Shown in pieces: positions 17,128-25,276 of a stretch of 38,542 nt of DNA. Location of the stretch: assembly GCA_012270555.1 (NCBI GenBank), contig JAAXIC010000046.1, forward strand, positions 1-38,542, given 5' to 3'. The notes under the pieces are model-generated. The model did not search any database. It was given only the letters and a program-made list of their open reading frames with translations, and had not been told where the DNA came from. The position numbers and the translations under genes were made by a program. Every line of letters begins with the position of its first letter. The first letter of the stretch is position 1. This DNA comes from Chloroflexota bacterium. Lineage in GTDB: Bacteria > Chloroflexota > UBA11872 > VXOZ01.

Positions 17128-17445
17128 CCGAGAAGACGCGGGCAAAGTGTGAAACTGGCGTTAGTCAGCATAGTCCACTCCAACGAATGCAGACAACCCA
17201 TGTGTCTCTATTGAGAGGGTATGCGGCGAATGGTTGCGGAGGGAGTGAATGCGCCTTGGCCAAGGCTACCTGCCTGCTAGGGATTCTGCTTTATGCAAGA
17301 GTTCCCACAAGTTTGACCATTATGGCGTCTTCACTATAGAAAGGAATACAGCCGCCGGTCAAGTGCGGTTCGCCGCGCTACACTCCAACTTCTGCTAATC
17401 TCCACCCTCCCGTGAATCCGTCCTGACCGTCATGTCAGCGCCATT
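17128..17445. other. Gap carrying the restriction-modification promoter
   Basis: No gene of usable size, and no C-protein-like regulator frame. On the minus strand a frame of 34 codons runs into the ATG at 17100 with an ATGA overlap, but it has no ribosome site and I do not call it. The promoter pair at 17333-17362 is the one clear feature. Confidence 0.5.
17333..17362 (-). promoter_or_regulatory. Sigma-70-like promoter of the restriction-modification operon
   Basis: On the minus strand TTGACC (17362-17357) and TATAGT (17338-17333) are 18 bases apart. Each matches the consensus at five of six positions. The methyltransferase start is about 200 bases downstream, so the leader is long, and initiation near this site would place the methylase first. 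Confidence 0.5.
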
Positions 17446-18409
17446 TTAAGCCCTTCGCAAGAACACACCCCCGTTATGCCCTTTGCGGATCGCGTTCACG
17501 CGCCAGGCGAGGATGGGGTGGGTGGACATGAAGTTTACGATGGTCTGCCAGAAGCCGCCCTGCTCTACCGATTCCTCCACGTGCCCTGCCATGTCGGTCA
17601 CATGGTAGAGGTGCTTGCCGGCCGTAAGCATCAGCAGGCCTTTGCAGTCCAGGTCTTGGGCGATGGCGTGGCCCACCTTATCGCAGCCGTACTCTATGCG
17701 CCCGGCCCAGCGGCAGCCCGATAAGGTAGTTGACCGGAAAAGCGAATCTATAGAGAAACGTGAGCAAGATGTACCACCACGAGACGTGTCCCAGCCGGAT
17801 GTGACCGGCCTCGTGTCCCAGGATGAACTTCAGGCTGTCCCAGTCCTCGTTGCGCAGGCAGGCTTCGAGCAGGTCCGAGTAGATGGCGCTGAAATTCCGC
17901 GATCCTGGCACACAGGCCGCGAACGCGTTCAAGGCGCCATTGCCGTTGATGGTGTACAGGTCGGGAACCTCCTTAATCCCTACCCTGCGTGTCAAATCTT
18001 CCCACAGCGCGTAGACTTCCGGAAACTGCCGCGCCGTGATGCGCACGGCATTGGCGCGCAGGTTGCCGTACTCTCTGCCGAAGGACCACACCACCAGCAG
18101 CACAATGGCCGCCGGCACCAAGGGAATAATCCAAGGATAGAGATACTCCTCGATGAGTGCGATTGTCTCTCGTTCTTCCGCCGGCAAGAGTTCCATGACT
18201 TCATCGTCCGAGAGATTCGCCGCCTCCGGGTTGGCTTGGCGGTAGGTGGCCAGGGCGTCGTCTATATAAACTGAAATGAATTCATCCCTGGCAAACGAAA
18301 CCAGCAGAACGACAACGAACAGAGCGACGGACACCACGATGCAGAACCCCAGCAACCTCCGCTCCACCGGATGCCTGAGCTTTCCCACGTCTATCGGCTG
18401 TTGCGCCAT
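17446..18409 (-). pseudogene. M48-family zinc metalloprotease, split by a one-base frameshift
   Basis: The first frame (18409 to about 17699) gives 237 residues: two transmembrane segments (about 20-40 and 93-110) and the zinc motif HEAGH (199-203), reaching GLPLGRA. Reading then runs out of frame into TAA. Skipping one base at 17698-17700 restores IEYGCDKVGHAIAQDLDCKG, which contains the Glu of the family's third zinc ligand (EYxxD), and continues to the stop at 17446. A repaired protein would have about 320 residues, a normal M48 length. The ATG at 18409 has AAGGGAGAG about 8 bases upstream. Either the gene is recently inactivated or the base is a sequencing or assembly error. An intact enzyme would be a membrane-anchored peptidase. 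Confidence 0.85.
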
Positions 18410-18757
18410 GATCTGGCTCTCCCTTCTCTCGATAATGCCTACGCAGAAGCCGCTCTTCCAAGCGTGATATAACGGTCTGATTATACCCGAACTGCTGAGT
18501 ATCAATAGGTAAGACTATACTTGCCCTGAATCGACTAGCAGGAGAAGCAAAAGGTTCAATCGTCCTCTAAGTTGCGCCTTGCGGCAGTGCCAGAATCCTA
18601 GCGCGAGGCTGGAGCGCAAGAGACGCCACTATAGTCAGCCTACCAGACGAGATGCAATTGAAGGTTATCGCGTTTAGGTTAGTTCTCGACCTGAGATTGA
18701 GCCCTCGTTCCCGGACATGTCAGATCCCATCATGTGTGGAGCGGACGTGGCTCGTCG
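18410..18757. other. Upstream region of the broken protease gene
   Basis: No gene seen. A TATAAT on the minus strand (18485-18480), with TTGATA 14 bases further upstream (18505-18500), could be the protease promoter, although the spacing is short. Confidence 0.4.
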
Positions 18758-18982
18758 TCCTTAGAGCCTGTTTACGTTCTTTCGAGATGAAGTTTACGTA
18801 GCCAGCCAATAGAAGCCGTTCGTGCTGAGGGCTGCGCGAAGCCCCTGTCGAAGTACAAAACGGCGATTCGCCAACTTTTCACGGTCCCATTCACCCTTCG
18901 ACAAGCCTGTACTGAGCCTGTCGAAGTGCTCAGGGCGAACGTTACGCGCCCAGACAAGAAGATTGTAAACAGGCTCTGAGGA
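18758..18982. mobile_element. MITE-like element with 18-bp terminal inverted repeats
   Basis: The left end TCCTTAGAGCCTGTTTAC (18758-18775) and the complement of the right end (18965-18982) match at 17 of 18 bases. The 225-base interval has no coding frame. It contains an exact copy of the family C repeat (18818-18853) and a second inverted relative (18894-18940). This is the structure of a non-autonomous miniature transposable element. I see no obvious target-site duplication, so the insertion mechanism is unproven. Confidence 0.6.
18818..18853. repeat. Family C repeat (TTCGTGCTGAGGGC type), copy 2
   Basis: Identical over 36 bases to 4169-4204 in the murE leader. It lies inside the MITE-like element. 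Confidence 0.75.
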
Positions 18983-19024
18983 ATGACCGCCTCATCCCTT
19001 TCGCACTGCGGAAGTCCTTGCCAG

Positions 19025-21112
19025 TCAGAGCAATTCCCGCTTGAACGTCTCCACCCATCTGCGTTGGTGGTGGGGGAGGCCGTTGAGGCGGACGTCGAGG
19101 TCGAGGGCGACGTGGATGGCGTCCTCGGTGCTGCGGACGTTGGCGGAGGTGTCGATGTTGATCGTGCCGTCGGTGCGGGTGATGGTGCGGAAGTGTTGGC
19201 CGGTTGCGGTGATGTTGGCGGGATTGCGGTTGTCGGCCCAGACCTCCAGGCGCGACTCCGTCTTGACCTTCATGTCGGCGCTGGCCTTGACCTCGCCCAC
19301 GAGGTGGAGCCGCAGGCCCGTGCGGTCGCGCAGCACGTCGTGGGTGATCTCCCAGGGCACGACGCCGGGCGAGACCTCCGGATATTTGCGCGGCGCGGCG
19401 GACGGCTCGTATTCCATCTCGTCGGGCGGCAGTGCGCTGGCGGAGGCTTCCCGCGTGGGCACGACAGGCAGTTCGTCGGCGGCAACCTCTCGCGTAGGCA
19501 CCACCGGCAGTTCCAGGCGCGATTCACGCCCTTTGTCACGAAACACGCGGTTTGTTCCTGCGTAGGGCGTCGGCCACAGGTTGGGAAAGTCCGCGCTGCT
19601 GACGGAGAGCCGGATGCGGTGCCCGCGCGCGAAACGCCAGGCCGTGGCGTCCAGGTCCACGTGCAGCTCGTAGACCGCGCCCGGCTCTAAGGGCTCCGGG
19701 TCGGTGAGCGAATTGCGCCGCGTACCGTTCAGCACACCGATCGTCACCTGTGCGCTCGTGCCGTCCGGCGCCACGTCCGAGAGCCGCGCCACAAACGCCA
19801 TCACCGGCGCGGTAGAGCTGACGTGGAGCACCGCCTTGCCCATGCCGATGATCTCCAACGGCTCGTCCAAGGGCGCGGAGGTGTAGTTGGCGGCATAGAC
19901 CTCGTCCACGCGCTGGTCGCCGGGCAAGCCGAACGGCACGCCCGCGCTCCAAAGGCCGCCGGCGATGCCCACCGACGGTCTATACTCATATTCTTCGTAG
20001 CCGTCGTGGGTTATAGATGAACTATCCGGCGTGAGCTCCCCGCCAAGCGTCAGCCGCTGCGTATGCCCGCCAGGGATGGGATAGCTCGGCTCACAACGCC
20101 AGTAGCCGGTGGTGAGGGTGCGGGCGGGATCCGGGACATCGAAAGTCTGCATGTAGACGTTGATTGACGGCTCGTCCATAATCCCATTGTCAATGCCTTT
20201 GAGCCAGTAATCGCACCACTTTACGGTCAGATGCTCACGCGCCAGCGAGGGGCCGGGAGTTTCGCAGTCGGGGCCCGAGTGGTTCCAGGGGCCGATGAGC
20301 ACCTTGCTCGCCGCGGTCATGTGCTGTGAGGTCCGTAGCGGCGTGTTGCAGTAGCCGTCGCGCCAGCCGCCTATGAGCAGCGCCGAGGCCCGGATGTCGT
20401 GATAGCGGCCCCGGATGCTGCCGGGCCGCCAGTACTCCCCGTCAGTCTGGTTCGCCAGCCACGTGAGCAGATATGGAGAATTTTGCTCCAGGCGCTGCTC
20501 CCACAACTCCGCCCAGCGCGCGCCACTGTATTCGGGATACGGCGGCATGGCGTTCATGCCGATCATCGAGCAGCCGTACGAGCCGATGTCGTAGTAGCAG
20601 CGCCAAGCCCCGCCGCGGTAGTGGCAGTCGTCCGTGTAGCGGTCGTCGGTGTAGTTCCACGGGATGATCGTCGCCAGATGCGGTGGCGCCAGAGCCGCGA
20701 CCTGCACGCTGGTGAAGCCGCCGTACGAGCCGCCGGTCATCGCCACCTTGCCGTCGCACCAGTCCTGCGCGGCGATCCATTCCACCACGTCGTAGCCGTC
20801 GCGGATCTCCACAGGGCGGTACTCGTCGTCGTTCATGCCCTCGCTGGAGCCGGTGCCCCGGCAGTCCACGCGCGCGCCGACGTAGCCGTGCTGCGCCCAG
20901 TGGTGCTGCATGCCGGTGAGCGGCGCCTGGTCGTCCTTGCGGTACGGGATGTAGGTGAGGATTACCGGCCACGGGCCTTCACCGGCCGGCACGTGAATGT
21001 CCATGGCGAGCTTGGTCCCGTCACGGGTGGGCGCCATGATGTTCTTTACGAACCTGATGCCGGCCGCGTCGACCACCATGGGCCGGACGCCTGAGAAGGT
21101 ATTGTCAACCAA
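19025..21112 (-). CDS. CocE/NonD-family serine hydrolase (X-Pro dipeptidyl-peptidase-like)
   Basis: 695-aa hydrolase. The alpha/beta core starts near residue 20 (APTRDGTKLAMDIHVPAG). It holds the RVDCRGTGSSEG turn (81-92), the nucleophile elbow GGSYGG with Ser129 and a likely catalytic His in GPWNHSG. A jelly-roll domain (from about 430) ends the protein and holds ARGHRIRLSVSSADFP. Family members cleave esters, amides or proline peptides, and the substrate cannot be told here. I chose TTG at 21112: GGGAGGAT lies 7 bases before it. ATG at 21079 is an in-frame alternative without such a site. The frame further upstream has the composition of repeats. A linker near residue 560 contains ELPVVPTRE twice in tandem. 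No signal peptide. Confidence 0.9.
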   Translation of the reverse strand: MVDNTFSGVRPMVVDAAGIRFVKNIMAPTRDGTKLAMDIHVPAGEGPWPVILTYIPYRKDDQAPLTGMQHHWAQHGYVGARVDCRGTGSSEGMNDDEYRPVEIRDGYDVVEWIAAQDWCDGKVAMTGGSYGGFTSVQVAALAPPHLATIIPWNYTDDRYTDDCHYRGGAWRCYYDIGSYGCSMIGMNAMPPYPEYSGARWAELWEQRLEQNSPYLLTWLANQTDGEYWRPGSIRGRYHDIRASALLIGGWRDGYCNTPLRTSQHMTAASKVLIGPWNHSGPDCETPGPSLAREHLTVKWCDYWLKGIDNGIMDEPSINVYMQTFDVPDPARTLTTGYWRCEPSYPIPGGHTQRLTLGGELTPDSSSITHDGYEEYEYRPSVGIAGGLWSAGVPFGLPGDQRVDEVYAANYTSAPLDEPLEIIGMGKAVLHVSSTAPVMAFVARLSDVAPDGTSAQVTIGVLNGTRRNSLTDPEPLEPGAVYELHVDLDATAWRFARGHRIRLSVSSADFPNLWPTPYAGTNRVFRDKGRESRLELPVVPTREVAADELPVVPTREASASALPPDEMEYEPSAAPRKYPEVSPGVVPWEITHDVLRDRTGLRLHLVGEVKASADMKVKTESRLEVWADNRNPANITATGQHFRTITRTDGTINIDTSANVRSTEDAIHVALDLDVRLNGLPHHQRRWVETFKRELL

Positions 21113-21341
21113 GCCCGATCCTCCCGGGTTGAAGCTGTGCCTCTGCCAGCATAATCGGCCTGGAGCGCGTAGAACAAGCCCACGTATGCGTAGCGCACGC
21201 GCCCTATCGCTTGATTCAAGCCTCGGCGGGTCGGATAGAGTCGCGAAACCCCGCGTCCGGGTTCGGCTTAGACCTGTAGTCGGGGTGCTAAGTAAACCTC
21301 TCGAAGACCATTGCATAACCCGTGCCGGCAGGCGAGAAGAT

Positions 21342-21374
21342 CCCCTCACCCTAACCCTCTCCCCCAGGAGAGGG
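21342..21374. repeat. Family B repeat, inverted orientation
   Basis: CCCCTCACCCTAACCCTCTC followed by CCCCAGGAGAGGGA. Reverse-complement arrangement of the copies at 7777 and 14001. Confidence 0.75.
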
Positions 21375-21526
21375 AATCGGAGCCGCTCCGTGTTCACTTG
21401 GCACAACACCTAGCTTCCTCTCCCCAGGAGACCTATGCGAAACTCCTTCCCAATTGACGAGGGAAGGCTAGGACTGGGTGATAAAGTCATGACGTTAAGC
21501 ATTACGGGCTTTATACGCAGCTCTGG

Positions 21527-21551
21527 ATTCCGGCTTTCACCGGAATGACGG
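21527..21551. repeat. Family A palindromic repeat
   Basis: ATTCCGGCTTTCACCGGAAT followed by GACGG. One stem position is mismatched relative to the copy at 9176. Confidence 0.75.
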
Positions 21552-21700
21552 GCCATGCAAAGGTCTCCATGGACAAGAATCCACTACAAGCGATTTGGGC
21601 GCTCTGGCGCTCGCGTCTCAGCCCATCCCTGCGTTTTCCGTCTCGCCAATGGCCGCCGCGCCGTTTATTATGGTGACAAGCAAGCGAGCAGCGCTAAATT

Positions 21701-23446
21701 GTGAGGCTGAAGATCGCCCGCGAAAACGACTACATCCGCTACGAGCCGGACGCGCCGTGCCCGCCCCTGTTGTCGCTTGGGGTCGCGCTGCAGGGCGTCA
21801 TGCTGGCTTTGGCGAACACGGTCTTGTTTGTGACCGTGCTTGTTCGGGCGGGCGACCAGAGCGAAGACTATCTGTCGTGGGCCATATTTGCGGCGCTGGC
21901 CATCGGTGGAGCCATCACCATTCTCCAAGCGAGTCGCACCGGCTGGCTGGGAGCCGGACACGTGCTCATGACCGGCGCCGGACCCCATTTCATAGCGGTT
22001 GCCGTCCTGGCAGTTGCGGTGGGCGGGCTCCCCTTGTTGGCGAGCCTCATCTTCGTGTCGTCGCTCGTGCAGTTCGCGCTGGCCCAATGGCTGCCGCTGC
22101 TGCGGCGCGTCATCACGCCGGTCGTTTCCGGCACGGCGCTCATGCTGATTGCGGTCACGGTCATGGGTATCGCGATCGAGAGGCTAAGTGAGGTGCCCGA
22201 GGAAGTGCCGCCGGCCGCGGGTCCGGCTGTGGCTTTGGTTACGTTGGCCGTGGCTACGATGCTCTCCATGCGCGCAACCGGGATATGGCGGCTGTGGGCC
22301 CCGCTCATCGGCATCGTTTCAGGGTGCGTGGGCGCCGTTCTCTTTGGACTGTACGACCCGCAGCGAGTGTTGGAGGCACCCTGGTTCTACACACCGGACC
22401 TTGCGGCCTGGCCGGGACTTGATCTGAGGCCGGGCGTGGAGTTCTGGACGCTCTTGCCGGCGTTTCTCATCGTGAGTCTCGTCGTCGGTATCAAAATGAG
22501 CAGCGATGGCGTCGTTATCCAGCGGGTCTCCCGGGTTAGCCCGCCGGCGACCGACTTTCGCCTGGTCCAAGCCGCCGTCAACAGCAACGGGCTGGGTACG
22601 CTCCTGGCCGGGATTGCCGGCACACTGCCCACTATCGCCTATACGCCCTCCGTGGTGACGCTCATCACGCTCACCGGGGTCGCCGCCCGCAGGGTCGGGT
22701 ATGCCATCGGCATTATCTTGCTCGTACTGGCGGTCCTGCCCAAGGCGTCGGCTGTCCTGCTCACCATTCCCAGTCCCGTTATGGGTGCCTTCCTGTTGAT
22801 GATAATGGGCTTGCTCTTCGTGGAGGGCATGCGGTTGGTGGTCCAGGACGGACTTGATCAGCGCAAGGCCCTGGTGATAGGCGTGGCGCTCGCGATTGGC
22901 GTGAGCCTGGAGAGCCAGAGCATCCTCGCAGACCTGCTGGGCCAGACTTGGGGTGCATCACTCGGCAACGGCCTGACCGTCGGTATTTTGGCCGCGATCC
23001 TCATGACCCTGTTCATCGAACTGACCAGCGCACGGCATACCCGCCTGGAGACCACACTGCACATTTCCGCTCTGCCCAAGATCGACGCGTTTCTTAGCGA
23101 GCTTGCCGCCAAGATCGGCTGGAACGATGCGTCAGCGGAGCGGCTCCGCGCTGCCGGCGAGGAGACGTTGACGAGTCTCTTGCAGTCCGGCAGTGAATAC
23201 GATACCGAGAATCTGCCGCGCTTAATCATCGTGGCGCGCCCCGGCGAGGCAATAGAATTGGAATTCATGGCGGTCTTCGACGAGGAGAATATCGAAGACC
23301 GGCTGACGCATCTCAGCGAACAGGCGCAGGTGCCGGAGGAGCACGAGATTTCCTTCTGGCTGCTGCGGCACTATGCGTCTTCGGTGCGGCACCGCAAGTA
23401 TCACGGCATTGATGTCGTGACGGTGCAGGTAGAGGGCTCGCGATAA
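21701..23446 (+). CDS. NCS2 (xanthine/uracil-type) permease with fused ATPase-like C-terminal domain
   Basis: 581-aa membrane protein. Residues 20-440 carry a long series of hydrophobic helices typical of nucleobase/ascorbate transporters, including PPLLSLGVALQGVMLALANT at the first helix, MTGAGPHFIAVAV, and the NSNGLGTLLAGIAGTLPTIAY region found near the substrate site. The first-helix QH pair of many family members reads QG. Residues 455-581 form a soluble tail (LPKIDAFLSELAAKIGWNDA; RLRAAGEETLTSLL; VFDEENIEDRL). It resembles an RsbW/histidine-kinase-type ATPase fold with degraded N-box and G1 motifs. The GTG start fits the family N-terminus, but the ribosome site is weak. Cargo is unknown; a purine, pyrimidine or related compound is likely. 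Confidence 0.85.
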   Translation: MRLKIARENDYIRYEPDAPCPPLLSLGVALQGVMLALANTVLFVTVLVRAGDQSEDYLSWAIFAALAIGGAITILQASRTGWLGAGHVLMTGAGPHFIAVAVLAVAVGGLPLLASLIFVSSLVQFALAQWLPLLRRVITPVVSGTALMLIAVTVMGIAIERLSEVPEEVPPAAGPAVALVTLAVATMLSMRATGIWRLWAPLIGIVSGCVGAVLFGLYDPQRVLEAPWFYTPDLAAWPGLDLRPGVEFWTLLPAFLIVSLVVGIKMSSDGVVIQRVSRVSPPATDFRLVQAAVNSNGLGTLLAGIAGTLPTIAYTPSVVTLITLTGVAARRVGYAIGIILLVLAVLPKASAVLLTIPSPVMGAFLLMIMGLLFVEGMRLVVQDGLDQRKALVIGVALAIGVSLESQSILADLLGQTWGASLGNGLTVGILAAILMTLFIELTSARHTRLETTLHISALPKIDAFLSELAAKIGWNDASAERLRAAGEETLTSLLQSGSEYDTENLPRLIIVARPGEAIELEFMAVFDEENIEDRLTHLSEQAQVPEEHEISFWLLRHYASSVRHRKYHGIDVVTVQVEGSR

Positions 23447-23514
23447 CACGCTTCCGTGGTAATATCTAATCTGCATATGTCGTTCACGCTATAGATTGGA
23501 CAATGGAGGTTCAC

Positions 23515-23802
23515 ATGGCAGGCTACGCAATCATTCACAACGCAGTGTCGGACGAGTCCCTCTATGCTGAGTTTCGCGAGCAGGCCGCCGCGACAATTGA
23601 GCAATACGGCGGTAAGTATCTGGTGCGCGGCGGCGCTGCCGAGGCCGTGGATGGCGACTGGTCGCCCGACCGCATCGTGGTGGTGGAATTTGCTAGTGTC
23701 GCGCAAGCGAAGGCCTGGTTCAACTCTCCCGAATTCGCTGCAGCCAAGCAGGTCCGCGCAAAATGCGCCGACGCCATTGTGGTAATTGTCGAGGGCGTGT
23801 AG
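23515..23802 (+). CDS. DUF1330 family protein
   Basis: 95-aa small cytoplasmic protein with the DUF1330 (dimeric alpha/beta barrel) pattern: GYAIIHNAVSDESLYAEF, GGKYLVRGG, DRIVVVEFASVAQAKAWFNS, PEFAAAKQVRAKCADAIVVI. The function of the family is unknown. GGAGG lies 5 bases before ATG at 23515 and decides the start over the upstream ATG at 23503. It follows the permease gene by 68 bases and may share its transcript. Confidence 0.88.
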   Translation: MAGYAIIHNAVSDESLYAEFREQAAATIEQYGGKYLVRGGAAEAVDGDWSPDRIVVVEFASVAQAKAWFNSPEFAAAKQVRAKCADAIVVIVEGV

Positions 23803-23806
23803 CCGG

Positions 23807-24196
23807 TCAGCACCCGCACTCTTTGCCGGACTCTGTGCATACCTCCTCGCCATGGGTAGCGTAACCGTCACGCTTCCACCAATCGAGCCCTCCGATCAGT
23901 TCGCGCACCTGGAAGCCAAGCTCCAAGAGCTTCAGCGCCGTCTTAGTCGAGGCATTGCACCCAATACCGTCACAATAGCAGACATGGATGCTCGATCTGT
24001 CGAGAGCTTTCGTTGACTTGGCGCTAATCTCTCTGTGGGGGAGGCTGATAGCGCCGGGGATATGCTCTTGGGCATACGCGCTGGCGGAACGGCCATCCAC
24101 AACGACAATCTGATCGTTTCTTTTCAGGGCCTCGTAGAGGTCCGCAGAGTCCATCTCATAGGCGAGCTTGGCTTGGTAGTAGTCCTTTTGCGTCAT
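23807..24196 (-). CDS. Rhodanese-like domain protein
   Basis: 129-aa single-domain rhodanese. VVVDGRSASAYAQEHIPGAISLPHREI is the usual first half, and the active-site loop is CYCDGIGCNAST with the probable sulfur-carrying Cys75. LKLLELGFQVRELIGGLDWWKRDGY closes the fold. Extra cysteines lie in the loop (Cys73, Cys80) and at the C-terminus (Cys120, Cys127, Cys129), which is unusual and could serve sulfur relay or metal binding. The start ATG has only a weak ribosome site. The stop faces the DUF1330 gene with a gap of 4 bases (convergent). Confidence 0.9.
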   Translation of the reverse strand: MTQKDYYQAKLAYEMDSADLYEALKRNDQIVVVDGRSASAYAQEHIPGAISLPHREISAKSTKALDRSSIHVCYCDGIGCNASTKTALKLLELGFQVRELIGGLDWWKRDGYATHGEEVCTESGKECGC

Positions 24197-24233
24197 AGGC
24201 TACACGTTACCCTTAGCTGCATTCGCGCCCGTC

Positions 24234-24806
24234 TCACTTTGAGCTATCCTGCTCCTCTTCCGCTTGGCAGAGCGGGCAGAGGCCGGGGGCGCTAATATGA
24301 GTGCCGCATTGCTCGCAGCGGTCAGACTCCTGTTTTTCGCTTGCGGCCAGCCGGGCCAGCGCCTGCTCGCGCACGGTGGGGTTTTCGATGAGGTCGATGG
24401 CTTGGCGTAAACGCCGTTCGCGATCGGGGTCAGCGTCCGCAGCGGCCTTTTGGGGCGGAGCATCAGGTGTGGGCTGAGAGACACCTCCGCTCACGGCGCG
24501 GGAGGTTGACCGCCGTCCCCGTACGCGGAACTCGAGCTTGGTGACGAGCGGGCGGCCTAGCCTGGTATTCAGGTCACGTATAAGTTGGGGCGTACGCATG
24601 TGCAACTCGTGGACGGCGGCTGACGACGGGGACTCAACGACCAAGGTACCGTGTTGAAAGCGGCTGGGACGCGCAGCGCGGGCATGGGCAGGCAAGTCCG
24701 CCGCAAGAGCGCGCCACGCGGCAAACACGGCTGCCCGCTTGAGTTGCTCGGAGATGCCCAACTCTTCGATGGTGCCGGGCAGAATGTCTTTGAGCGACTT
24801 GAACAT
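24234..24806 (-). CDS. DUF721 / DciA-like protein with C-terminal zinc ribbon
   Basis: 190-aa protein. Residues 1-95 match DUF721 (FKSLKDILPGTIEELGISEQL; VFAAWRAL; ARPSRFQHGTLVVESPSSAAVHEL). This is the domain of DciA, which helps load the replicative helicase in bacteria lacking DnaC/DnaI. After a polar linker (100-130), residues 164-180 hold CEQC and CPLC, a four-cysteine zinc ribbon (Cys164, 167, 177, 180). It is on the same strand as recF, 470 bases downstream of it. A recF-DUF721 neighbourhood near the origin is common, which supports the replication role. The fused zinc ribbon is not part of the minimal DciA domain. Confidence 0.87.
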   Translation of the reverse strand: MFKSLKDILPGTIEELGISEQLKRAAVFAAWRALAADLPAHARAARPSRFQHGTLVVESPSSAAVHELHMRTPQLIRDLNTRLGRPLVTKLEFRVRGRRSTSRAVSGGVSQPTPDAPPQKAAADADPDRERRLRQAIDLIENPTVREQALARLAASEKQESDRCEQCGTHISAPGLCPLCQAEEEQDSSK

Positions 24807-25276
24807 CCGTATTCCTCTCTCCCCTACAAGCCTAGCATAGTCAATGGTGGCGCTTACCTAACCTTCACTTTGGAGATGAATAACCCTCTCCCCCAGGAGA
24901 CCTTTGCGTAACCCTCGTTCCAACGAGGCAGTCCCCTCTCCCTCGACGGGAGAGGGTTAGGGTGAGGGTGAAGGCGCCTCGAACACTAGCCGGTTCTTGA
25001 CCGTTTTGGTGCTTGTATGTATTGACCGTACATGTTATGCGATTAGTATGCAGTGCAAGAAGTCCCCTCACCCCGGCCCTCTCCCCGAGGAGAGGGTGAA
25101 ACTCCTTACCCTTGAGACCTCGTTATGCAAAGGTCTCGCAAGGAGAGGGGGTAATAGGGGTACATTCAGCTAATTCGCCTAGCACTTCGGCTAAGTAGAC
25201 AGGCTCACAGGGGACTCGGTCGAGCCAAATGGGCGTGTCAGGTGAAGGATGTGAGGGGTAAGTGCTCGAGGCCGTG
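24807..25276. repeat. Repeat block between recF and the DciA gene
   Basis: 470 bases with no gene. It holds family B repeats at 24933-24968 and, inverted, 25064-25096, and family D repeats at 24896-24912 (GGAGACCTTTGCGTAAC) and 25114-25137 (GAGACCT, then ATGCAAAGGTCTC). The two repeat families alternate as if they formed one composite element. Confidence 0.7.

Larger units (their letters stand above)
21113..21700. other. Repeat-rich gap between divergent genes
   Basis: No gene. It contains a family B repeat (21342-21374), two family D repeats (21427-21443 and, inverted, 21555-21568) and a family A palindrome (21527-21551). The frame open through 21595-22191 on the plus strand is out of frame with the permease gene and is not coding. 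Confidence 0.6.

Noticed and set aside
17100-17201. 34-codon minus-strand leader frame before the methyltransferase with an ATGA overlap
   Set aside because: No ribosome site; the overlap can arise by chance.
21113-21409. N-terminal extension of the CocE/NonD hydrolase
   Set aside because: The sequence overlaps family B repeat DNA, is Arg-rich and lacks family similarity. TTG at 21112 has a GGGAGGAT site.
21595-22191. Plus-strand frame overlapping the start of the NCS2 gene
   Set aside because: Out of frame with the clear permease protein; composition typical of a shadow.
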